Assembly: GCF_003236335.1 (NCBI RefSeq)
Contig: NZ_POUB01000031.1
Coordinates: forward strand, 1-37,933
DNA: 37,933 nt
Direction of reading: 5' to 3'
From: Micromonospora deserti
GTDB lineage: Bacteria; Actinomycetota; Actinomycetes; Mycobacteriales; Micromonosporaceae
Shown piece after piece: positions 32,016 through 37,933 of this stretch; positions within the stretch are counted from its first letter, which is position 1, and every line of letters begins with the position of its first letter. The position numbers and the translations under genes were made by a program. The notes below the pieces were generated by a model, which saw nothing but the letters and a program-made list of their open reading frames with translations, had not been told where the DNA came from and made no database searches.

Positions 32016-32816
32016 TCACCGGTTCCAGTCCTGCTTCGCCGCCCGCACCAGCTTGTCCTTCAGCTCCCGGGTGTGCCGCCGGCTCACCGGCAGCTCCGTC
32101 GAGTCGACCACCACCACGTAGCCCGAGTTCACCAGCCGTAGTTCGGCGATCAGCTTCAGCTGCACCAGAAACGACCGGTGGATCCGGACGAACCCGGCGT
32201 CCGCCCAGCGCTCCGCGAGGGTGGCCAGCGACACCCGGACCAGGTGCGACCCGTCGGCGGTGTGCAGCCGGGCGTAGTCGCCCTGCGCCTCCACCCAGCG
32301 CACCGCCGAGCGGGGCAGCATCCGGGTGGTGCCGGCCAGCTCGATCGGGATGGTCGGGTCCTCCTCGGTCCGGGCCAGCGCCGCCGGGTGCGCCGGCACC
32401 ACCCGCGAGCCGATCACCCGGCGCAGCGACTCGGCGAGCCGCTCGGCCCGCACCGGCTTGCGGACGTAGTCGGTGGCGCCCAGGTCGAACGCGTCCACCG
32501 CGCCGTCGTCGTACGCGGTGACGAAGACGATCGCCGGCGGCCGGGCGAACCGGCGCAGCACCCGCGCCAGCTCCATGCCGTCCAGGCCGGGCATCCGGAT
32601 GTCCAGGAAAACCACGTCCACGTCGCCGTCGCGGAGCACCCGCAGCGCCTCCGTGGCGTCGCCCGCCGTGTGCAGCCGAGCCACCCGCGGGTCGGCCCGC
32701 AGGTGGTACGCCAGCTCGTCCAGCGCCGGCGGCTCGTCGTCCACCGCCAGCACCCTGAGGAACGCGCTGGCGGTCACGCCGCCGAGCCGGTCGGTTCGCT
32801 CGCCGCGCTCGCTCAT
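32016..32816 (-). CDS. LytTR-family response regulator
   Basis: 266 residues. Receiver domain at about 20-140 with acidic residues in VDDEPPALDE, phospho-accepting Asp72 in FLDIRMPGLDG, Thr100 and Lys120 (DYVRKPV). The C-terminal LytTR DNA-binding domain (about 155-262) shows VRWVEAQGDYARLHTADGS, FVRIHRSFLVQ and LPVSRRHTRELKDKL. It should act as a transcription factor controlled by the kinase encoded directly upstream, whose stop overlaps this ATG by four bases (ATGA). LytTR systems often control envelope or autolysis genes. The first dozen residues, rich in Glu/Arg, resemble a repeat-derived extension and a later start (GTG for Val14) is possible. Confidence 0.93.
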   Translation of the reverse strand: MSERGERTDRLGGVTASAFLRVLAVDDEPPALDELAYHLRADPRVARLHTAGDATEALRVLRDGDVDVVFLDIRMPGLDGMELARVLRRFARPPAIVFVTAYDDGAVDAFDLGATDYVRKPVRAERLAESLRRVIGSRVVPAHPAALARTEEDPTIPIELAGTTRMLPRSAVRWVEAQGDYARLHTADGSHLVRVSLATLAERWADAGFVRIHRSFLVQLKLIAELRLVNSGYVVVVDSTELPVSRRHTRELKDKLVRAAKQDWNR

Positions 32817-34039
32817 GAACCCGCCCGTACGCCGGCGTGGAACTTCGGTACCCGCATGCTCACCTTCGTACCCGAGCCGAGGCCCGTCTCCACGACCAGG
32901 CCGAAGCCGTCCCCGAAGACGGACCGCAGCCGCTCGTCGACGTTGGAGAGGCCGACGTGCCCGCCCGGGTCGTCGCCCGGGTCCCCGGCGGCCCCGGCCA
33001 GCTCGGCGATGCCGGCGGTCAGCGCGGTCGGATCCATCCCCACCCCGTCGTCCTCCACCGTGATGTGGCACTCGGTGCCCGCGTCCCGGGCCTCGATGCA
33101 CACCATGCCCGTGCCCGGCTTCCGGGACAACCCGTGCCGGACCGCGTTCTCCACCAGCGGCTGCAGGCAGAGGAAGGGCAGGGTCACCGGCAGCACCTCC
33201 GGGGCGATCTGCAGCCGCACCTGGAGCCGGTCGCCGAAGCGGGCCCGCTCGATGGTCAGGTAGCGGTCGATCGAGCGCAGCTCCTCGGCCAGCGTGGTGA
33301 ACTCGCCGTGCGCCCGGAACGAGTAGCGGGTGAACTCAGCGAACTCCAGGATCAGCTCCCGGGCCCGGTCCGGGTCGGTGCGTACGAAGGAGCCGATCGC
33401 GGTCAGCGCGTTGTAGATGAAGTGCGGGCTGATCTGCGCGCGCAGCGCGCGCACCTCGGCGCGGGCCAGCCGCTCCCGGGACGAGTCCAGCTCGGCCAGG
33501 GCGAGCTGGTTGCCGGCCCAGTGCGCGGTCTCCAGGGTGGCCTGCACCAGCCCGGGCGCCGGCTGGTCGTCGGCGACCGCGACCAGCACGCCCGCAACCC
33601 GCCGGTCGGGGCCGGTCAGCGGCGCCACCACCGCCCCCCGGATCGGGCAGTCCACCCGGTCGCAGGACAACTCCGAATCGCCGAGCACCGTCGACCGGCC
33701 GGCCGCCACCACCCGTCGGGCCGCCGCGACCAGTTGCGCCTCGTGGTGCCCGCCGCGCCCGTCCAGGGCGAGCAGCGCCTCCCGGTCGGTCAGCGCCAGG
33801 CCGGCCGCGCCGACCAGGGCCCTCAGGTGGCGTACGGCCTTCGCCGCGTTCGCCGCGGTCAACCCGGCGCGCAGCGGCTCGGCGGCCAGCCCGGCGGTGT
33901 GCAGCACCTCGTAGGTGGCCCGCTGGGTCGCGGTGGCGATGCCCCGCCGCCCCCGCAGGCGGATCACCGCGAACAGGGCCGCGGCCAGCGCGGTGACCAG
34001 CGAGACGACGCCGAAGACGGCGGAGAGATTGGCGCCCAC
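32813..34039 (-). CDS. LytS-like sensor histidine kinase
   Basis: 408 residues: one N-terminal membrane helix (about 5-28), a GAF-like sensory region (about 40-165) with the cysteine pair SCDRVDC (116 and 121), the His_kinase (LytS/YehU-type) phospho-acceptor with His196 in AQISPHFIYNALTAIGSF, and a HATPase domain with LQPLVENAVRHGL and DDGVGMDP. It should autophosphorylate and pass the phosphate to Asp72 of the adjacent LytTR regulator. I start at GTG 34039, preceded by AGGA at a usable distance and opening directly into the membrane helix; longer frames run into the preceding gene. It follows the sugar transferase gene by 38 bases, so the three genes may form an operon. Confidence 0.9.
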   Translation of the reverse strand: MGANLSAVFGVVSLVTALAAALFAVIRLRGRRGIATATQRATYEVLHTAGLAAEPLRAGLTAANAAKAVRHLRALVGAAGLALTDREALLALDGRGGHHEAQLVAAARRVVAAGRSTVLGDSELSCDRVDCPIRGAVVAPLTGPDRRVAGVLVAVADDQPAPGLVQATLETAHWAGNQLALAELDSSRERLARAEVRALRAQISPHFIYNALTAIGSFVRTDPDRARELILEFAEFTRYSFRAHGEFTTLAEELRSIDRYLTIERARFGDRLQVRLQIAPEVLPVTLPFLCLQPLVENAVRHGLSRKPGTGMVCIEARDAGTECHITVEDDGVGMDPTALTAGIAELAGAAGDPGDDPGGHVGLSNVDERLRSVFGDGFGLVVETGLGSGTKVSMRVPKFHAGVRAGS

Positions 34040-34077
34040 CCAGCGATCCTGGCCCCTGCGGGGCGCCACGCCAAGAG

Positions 34078-35661
34078 TCAGTACGCACCCTTGCGGGCGA
34101 GCACCACCCCGACCGTCCGCCACAGGATGCTCAAATCGTACGCCAGCGACCAGTTGTCGACGTAGTAAAGGTCCAGCCGGACCGCCTCGTCCCAGGACAG
34201 GTCGGAGCGGCCGGAGACCTGCCACAGCCCGGTCATGCCCGGCCGCACCAGCAGCCGGCGGCGCACGTCGCCCAGGAAGTCACCGTCGTCGGCCGGCAGC
34301 GGACGCGGCCCGACCAGCGACATCTCGCCCTTGAGCACGTTGATCAGCTGCGGCAGCTCGTCCAGCGACGAGGCCCGCAGAAAGCGGCCCACCGGGAAGA
34401 CCCGGGGGTCCTGCTTCATCTTGAACAGCATGCCGTCGGTATCGTTCTGGTCGACCAGGCTGGCCAGCCGGTCCTCCGCGTCGACGTACATGGTGCGGAA
34501 CTTCCAGACCCGGAAGATGCGGCCCTCGTGGCCCACCCGGGGCTGGCGGAAGAAGACCGGACCGGGGTCGGAGATCCGGATCGCGGCGGCGATGGTCACG
34601 AAGACCGGGATCAGCAGCAGCAGGCCGAGCCCGGCGGCGATCCGGTCCATCAGGCTCTTGGCCAGCAGCGCCGGGCCCGACAGGGTCGGCTCCTCGACGT
34701 GCAGCAGCGGCAGGCCCTCGATCGGCCGGATGTGCACCCGGGGCCCGGCGATGTCGGTCAGCTGCGGGGCGACCACCAGGTCGACCCCGGAGCCCTCCAG
34801 CTGCCAGGCCAGCCGGCGCAGCTCACCCGGCTCGGCGCTGGCCGACCCGCAGACCGCGATGGTGTCGCCGCCGACCTCCCGGACCAGGGCCAGCACGTCG
34901 CGGCCCGCGTACACCGGGACCGGGGTGTCCATGCCCCGGGCCGCCGCGTAGCCGTCGGTGATGTGGATGGCCACCGGCACCAGGCCGGCGGCCGGGCTGC
35001 GGGTGACCGCCGTGTAGACCTCCAGGCACTCCGGCAGGGTGCCGACCAGCACCATCCGGTGGCCGGCCTGGCCGATGTTGCGCCGCACCACGTGCAGCAC
35101 GAAGCGGGCCAGGATACGGCCGAACAGGATCAGCACCAGCGCGCCGAGCAGCGCGGTGCCGACGGTGTACCGGGACAGGTCGGTCTTGGTGGCGAAGGCC
35201 AGGAAGGAGACCGTCGCGGCGACCGCCACGCCGCCCCGGATCACCCGCTTGAACTCGTCCGGGCCGAGCCCGAGATATCGGCGGTCGTAGGCCCCGTTGA
35301 ACCAGAGGATGACCACCCAGCCGAGCGGCAGCAGCAGGAACGCCACGGTGAAGAACCAGGTCGGGTCCTCCTGGGCGTTGTAGAAGCCGGCCCGTGCCTG
35401 GTCGAAGGTCTGGATCGCGGTGAAGCTGGCGAACGCCGCCGCCGCGAAATCGAGCAGCAGCAGGATCGCGGTATAGGGACGGTGCCAGCGGGAGACGCGG
35501 CGCCGGGCCCGGGCCCACGCCGATCGGGGTACGCCGTTGTGGGACGGCGGCGTCGGCGGCTGGATCTCGAAGCTGTCGACGTGCCGCACGAGTTTGCTCC
35601 GGCCTGTGTTGGTTACCGGGCGCTGGAGGCTTGTCGTCACCTCACCCATGTCCTCCCGCAT
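34078..35661 (-). CDS. Polyprenyl glycosylphosphotransferase (exopolysaccharide sugar transferase)
   Basis: 527 residues. Four N-terminal membrane helices (about 65-190), a CoA_binding_3-type Rossmann-like region (about 195-330), a fifth helix near 345-365 and the bacterial sugar transferase domain to the C-terminus. Catalytic motifs: GPVFFRQPRVGHEGRIFRVW with KFRTM, DELPQLINVLKGEMSLVGPR, and VRPGMTGLWQVSGRSDLSW. It starts a lipid-linked oligosaccharide by transferring a sugar-1-phosphate to undecaprenyl phosphate at the inner face of the membrane. Start choice is uncertain: ATG 35661, ATG 35649, or GTG 35640, which has GGGAGG about 11 bases upstream. A TATAGT -10 lies far upstream. Confidence 0.92.
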   Translation of the reverse strand: MREDMGEVTTSLQRPVTNTGRSKLVRHVDSFEIQPPTPPSHNGVPRSAWARARRRVSRWHRPYTAILLLLDFAAAAFASFTAIQTFDQARAGFYNAQEDPTWFFTVAFLLLPLGWVVILWFNGAYDRRYLGLGPDEFKRVIRGGVAVAATVSFLAFATKTDLSRYTVGTALLGALVLILFGRILARFVLHVVRRNIGQAGHRMVLVGTLPECLEVYTAVTRSPAAGLVPVAIHITDGYAAARGMDTPVPVYAGRDVLALVREVGGDTIAVCGSASAEPGELRRLAWQLEGSGVDLVVAPQLTDIAGPRVHIRPIEGLPLLHVEEPTLSGPALLAKSLMDRIAAGLGLLLLIPVFVTIAAAIRISDPGPVFFRQPRVGHEGRIFRVWKFRTMYVDAEDRLASLVDQNDTDGMLFKMKQDPRVFPVGRFLRASSLDELPQLINVLKGEMSLVGPRPLPADDGDFLGDVRRRLLVRPGMTGLWQVSGRSDLSWDEAVRLDLYYVDNWSLAYDLSILWRTVGVVLARKGAY

Positions 35662-35809
35662 GACACGTGCCGCTCACTCGCCGTGAGGGCCCGGGTCGCC
35701 CACCGTCCCAGTCTCCCACGCGTACACCGGCCCGAGGGACGTTGCGCCGGGCTGGTGCTGAGTGGGATCTGGCCGGCTCCGCGCCATTTCAGAAGCCGGG
35801 GACCGAGCC

Positions 35810-35815
35810 ACTATA
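35810..35815 (-). promoter_or_regulatory. Possible -10 for the sugar transferase gene
   Basis: TATAGT on the minus strand in the 242-base gap 35662-35903; it would give a leader of about 150 bases. No good -35 is visible. No gene is seen in this gap. Confidence 0.3.
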
Positions 35816-35903
35816 CCGATGGATGGCCCCCCGCGTAGAGCCGTAGACGGGAGCATCGACGCAGGATGGCTGATTCCTCTCCGTAATCGGGGAGTGGCGT
35901 TAC

Positions 35904-36764
35904 TCACCGTACCAACCGGGACAACCGACGGTCAGCGAGCGGCTTGCCGCCGGTCTGGCAGGTCGGGCAGTACTGGAGGCTGGAGTCGGCGAAGGAAACC
36001 TCACGGACGGTGTCCCCGCACACCGGGCAGGGCTGCCCGGTACGCGCGTGCACCTTCAACCCGGAGCGCTTCTCGCCCTTCAGCTCCGCCGCCCGCTGGC
36101 CGAGCGAGCGGCGCACCGCGTCGCCGAGCACCTGCCGCGTCGCGCTGTGTAGGGCGGCCAGCTGGGCGTCGGTCAACCGGTCGGTCAGCGCGAACGGCGA
36201 CAGCTTCGCCGTGTGCAGGATCTCGTCGGAGTACGCGTTGCCGACGCCGGCGAGCACCGTCTGGTCGGTCAACATGCCCTTGACCTGCCCCCGGCGGCTG
36301 CGCAGCCGCTCCCGGAAGGTGGCCAGGTCGGCGGCGAGCGCGTCCGGGCCCAGCTTGGCCACCCCGGGCACCGTCGCCGGATCGGCCACCAGATAGCCGG
36401 CGAGGCTCTTCTGGGTGCCGGCCTCGGTCAGGTCGAAGCCGGAGCCGTCGTCGAGGCGTACCCGCAGCGCGATCGGCCCCTTGCCGGGGCGCAGCGGGGC
36501 GGCGGACGGGAAACCCTCCCGGTAGTGCAGCCAGCCCGCCCGGGCCAGGTGGACCACCAGGTGCAGGTCGCCGTCGAGGACCACGTCCAGGAACTTGCCG
36601 TGCCGCCGGGCGTCCACCACCGCCCGGCCGGCCGCGGCCGTGGGCGCCGGGTCGTACGTCTTCAGGGCGCTGATCGCGGCGACCTCCAGCCGGTCGACAC
36701 GCCGCCCCACCGCGCGCTCGCGCAGGTAACCGGCGAGCGCCTCAACCTCCGGAAGTTCGGGCAC
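35904..36764 (-). CDS. Fpg/Nei family DNA glycosylase
   Basis: 286 residues. A bifunctional glycosylase/AP lyase of base-excision repair that removes oxidised bases. After the start the product reads PELPEVEAL, with Pro2 as nucleophile and Glu3. The helix-two-turn-helix region follows (DQTVLAGVGNAYSDEIL), and the C-terminal zinc finger has four cysteines (CPVCG and YCPTCQTGG). GTG 36764 is fixed by the need for an N-terminal proline. TACCGT lies six bases upstream with no ribosome-binding site at normal distance, so the message may be leaderless. It is divergent from the glycosyltransferase gene. Confidence 0.93.
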   Translation of the reverse strand: MPELPEVEALAGYLRERAVGRRVDRLEVAAISALKTYDPAPTAAAGRAVVDARRHGKFLDVVLDGDLHLVVHLARAGWLHYREGFPSAAPLRPGKGPIALRVRLDDGSGFDLTEAGTQKSLAGYLVADPATVPGVAKLGPDALAADLATFRERLRSRRGQVKGMLTDQTVLAGVGNAYSDEILHTAKLSPFALTDRLTDAQLAALHSATRQVLGDAVRRSLGQRAAELKGEKRSGLKVHARTGQPCPVCGDTVREVSFADSSLQYCPTCQTGGKPLADRRLSRLVR

Positions 36765-36790
36765 CAGCCAACGGTAGCCTTCTTTCCCAT

Positions 36791-36852
36791 GAGCGCGAGG
36801 AACGAGCTCGCGAGTCCCTGCCGTGAGCGTGAGGAGTGAGCTTGCGAGCCCC
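36791..36852 (+). repeat. Tandem imperfect 28-base repeat
   Basis: Two copies (36791-36818 and 36825-36852), 23 of 28 bases identical, period 34, of the type GAGCGNGAGGANNGAGC followed by TNGCGAG. They fill much of the gap between the divergent Fpg and glycosyltransferase genes. From memory, similar GAGCG-rich intergenic repeats are common in Micromonospora genomes. Confidence 0.6.
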
Positions 36853-36900
36853 GCGGTCGCGAGCAGAGACGGGCACGGCCGCGAACGAAAGGCGAGCCCA

Positions 36901-37933
36901 GTGAGAATCGTGGTGGCGCACAACCGGTACCGGGAAGCCCAGCCGTCCGGCGAGAACACCATCGTCGACGCGGAGATCGCCCAGCTGACCGCGGCCGGCG
37001 TCGAGGTGCTGCCGTTCATCCGCAGCTCGGACGAGATCCCGACGATGCCGAAGACGGCCAAGGCGCTGTTGCCGGTCTCGCCGATCTACGCCCCTCGCGC
37101 CCAGCAGGAGCTGAGCCGGTTGATCACCGAGCACCGGCCGGACGTGCTTCACCTGCACAACCCGTACCCCCTGCTCTCGCCGTGGGTGGTGCGAACCGCC
37201 CACCGGCACGGCGTGCCGGTGGTGCAGACGGTGCACAACTATCGGCAGGTCTGCTCCTCCGGGCTCTACTTCCGCGACGGGATGATCTGCCAGGACTGCC
37301 GGGGGCGGGCACTGGGCGTGCCGGCGATCGTGCACCGCTGCTACCGGGGGTCGCGGGCGCAGAGCGCGCTGATGGCCACCACCCTGGCCGTGCACCGGCC
37401 CACCTGGCGCTCGGTGGACCGGTTCATCGCGTTGACCTCGGCGGTCGCCGAGCACCTGCGCGACTACGGCATCCCGGCCGAGCGGATCGTGGTGAAGCCG
37501 AACGCCATTCCCGACCCGGGCCGGCCCGCCCCGCTCGGCACCGGATTCCTCTTCCTCGGCCGGCTCTCTCCCGAGAAGGGGCTGGACCTGCTGCTGGACG
37601 CCTGGCGGCGGCACCCCGACGGCGCGCTCGGCCCGTTGCGGATCGCCGGTGACGGCGAGCTGCGCCCGCTGGTCGAGGCGGCGGCGGCCGAGCGGGCGGA
37701 CGTGACCTTCCTCGGCCCGCTGGACCGGGCCGGGGTGCGTGCGGCGCTGTCGGCGAGCGCCGTGGTGCTCGCCACCTCCACCTGGCACGACGTGCTGCCC
37801 ACGGTGATCATCGAGGCGCTGGCCGCCGGCCGGCCGGTGCTCGGCACCGCGCTCGGCGGCATCCCGTATCTGGTGGGGGCGGCCACCCCCCGGCTCCCCG
37901 CAGGCACCGGCCCGGCCACCGCCGCCTCCGCTC
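36901..37933 (+). CDS. GT4-type glycosyltransferase (cut by window edge)
   Basis: At least 344 residues, open to the end of the window. A GT-B fold enzyme of the GT4 group, which transfers a sugar from a nucleotide donor to an acceptor, probably a lipid-linked glycan. The N-terminal domain has HLHNPYPLLSPWVV and VQTVHNYRQVC, with an unusual cysteine cluster (CSSGLYF, then CQDC and HRCYRG) typical of one subgroup. The C-terminal domain has FLGRLSPEKGLDLLLDAW, IAGDGELR and the EALAAGRPVLGTALGG region following a donor-binding Glu. The start is GTG 36901, with AAAGG about ten bases upstream. The product begins VRIVVAHNRYREAQPSGEN. Acceptor unknown. Confidence 0.9.
   Translation, partial: MRIVVAHNRYREAQPSGENTIVDAEIAQLTAAGVEVLPFIRSSDEIPTMPKTAKALLPVSPIYAPRAQQELSRLITEHRPDVLHLHNPYPLLSPWVVRTAHRHGVPVVQTVHNYRQVCSSGLYFRDGMICQDCRGRALGVPAIVHRCYRGSRAQSALMATTLAVHRPTWRSVDRFIALTSAVAEHLRDYGIPAERIVVKPNAIPDPGRPAPLGTGFLFLGRLSPEKGLDLLLDAWRRHPDGALGPLRIAGDGELRPLVEAAAAERADVTFLGPLDRAGVRAALSASAVVLATSTWHDVLPTVIIEALAAGRPVLGTALGGIPYLVGAATPRLPAGTGPATAASA

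Noticed and set aside
36791..36852. CRISPR array
   Set aside because: Only two imperfect copies with a six-base gap, no spacer-like sequence and no cas genes.

Overview
The window is very GC-rich (roughly 70% or more), uses GTG starts often, and carries actinobacterial families: DUF397/XRE pairs, DUF5926, DUF5701, LytR-CpsA-Psr proteins, an F420/flavin split-barrel protein and DUF485-ActP pairs. I read it as chromosomal DNA of a filamentous actinomycete, most likely Micromonosporaceae (Micromonospora-like). A 15/16 match to the chromosome-partitioning site parS and a tight cluster of DnaA-box-like nonamers suggest an origin-proximal position, although no dnaA or oriC is present.

Layout. 96-7450: housekeeping and signalling genes: an ACT protein, a PAS protein, a NERD-like protein, arginine deiminase (arcA) with an ArgR-like palindrome upstream, DUF5926, a small HATPase, a GAF-PAS histidine kinase with no partner regulator, a glycerophosphodiester phosphodiesterase and a rhodanese. 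7499-12501: three LytR-CpsA-Psr paralogues, which probably attach glycopolymers to peptidoglycan, and a UDP-glucuronate decarboxylase. 12623-14636: a DUF485-ActP acetate/cation symporter operon with a Crp-type palindrome upstream. 14824-17119: a bipartite flavin-reductase gene with an embedded parS and a 74-residue gene, divergent from a WhiJ-type XRE-DUF397 pair. 17276-18193: a lower-GC island with a small secreted protein and a 400-base stretch without a convincing gene. 18193-23392: an ABC exporter, a split-barrel oxidoreductase and a second symporter with its own small membrane partner.

23636-31228 is the most unusual part. Four consecutive genes on the plus strand encode secreted proteins built on the same three tandem beta-rich domains of about 120 residues. 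They alternate short-long-short-long. The two long ones add a beta-rich N-terminal domain and an Ig-like (ASH/choice-of-anchor-D-like) domain. Each gene has its own promoter with the same architecture (TTG-type -35, exactly 17 bases, TA(C/G)NCT -10). Three of the four are followed by near-identical strong hairpins. This looks like a two-gene module that was duplicated and kept under common control. Its function is unknown; an extracellular or cell-surface structural or binding role is the natural guess.

31301-37933: DUF5701 behind a ladder of GTAC motifs, a LytS/LytTR-type two-component system, a polyprenyl glycosylphosphotransferase, an Fpg/Nei DNA glycosylase and a GT4 glycosyltransferase cut by the window edge. 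With the LCP proteins and the decarboxylase, the right end suggests envelope polysaccharide synthesis.

Several genes (arcA, DUF5926, one LCP, the decarboxylase, the ABC ATPase, Fpg) have a TANNNT hexamer 6-8 bases before the start codon and no convincing Shine-Dalgarno sequence at normal spacing, which suggests leaderless transcripts. No tRNA, rRNA, CRISPR array or intact insertion sequence was seen.
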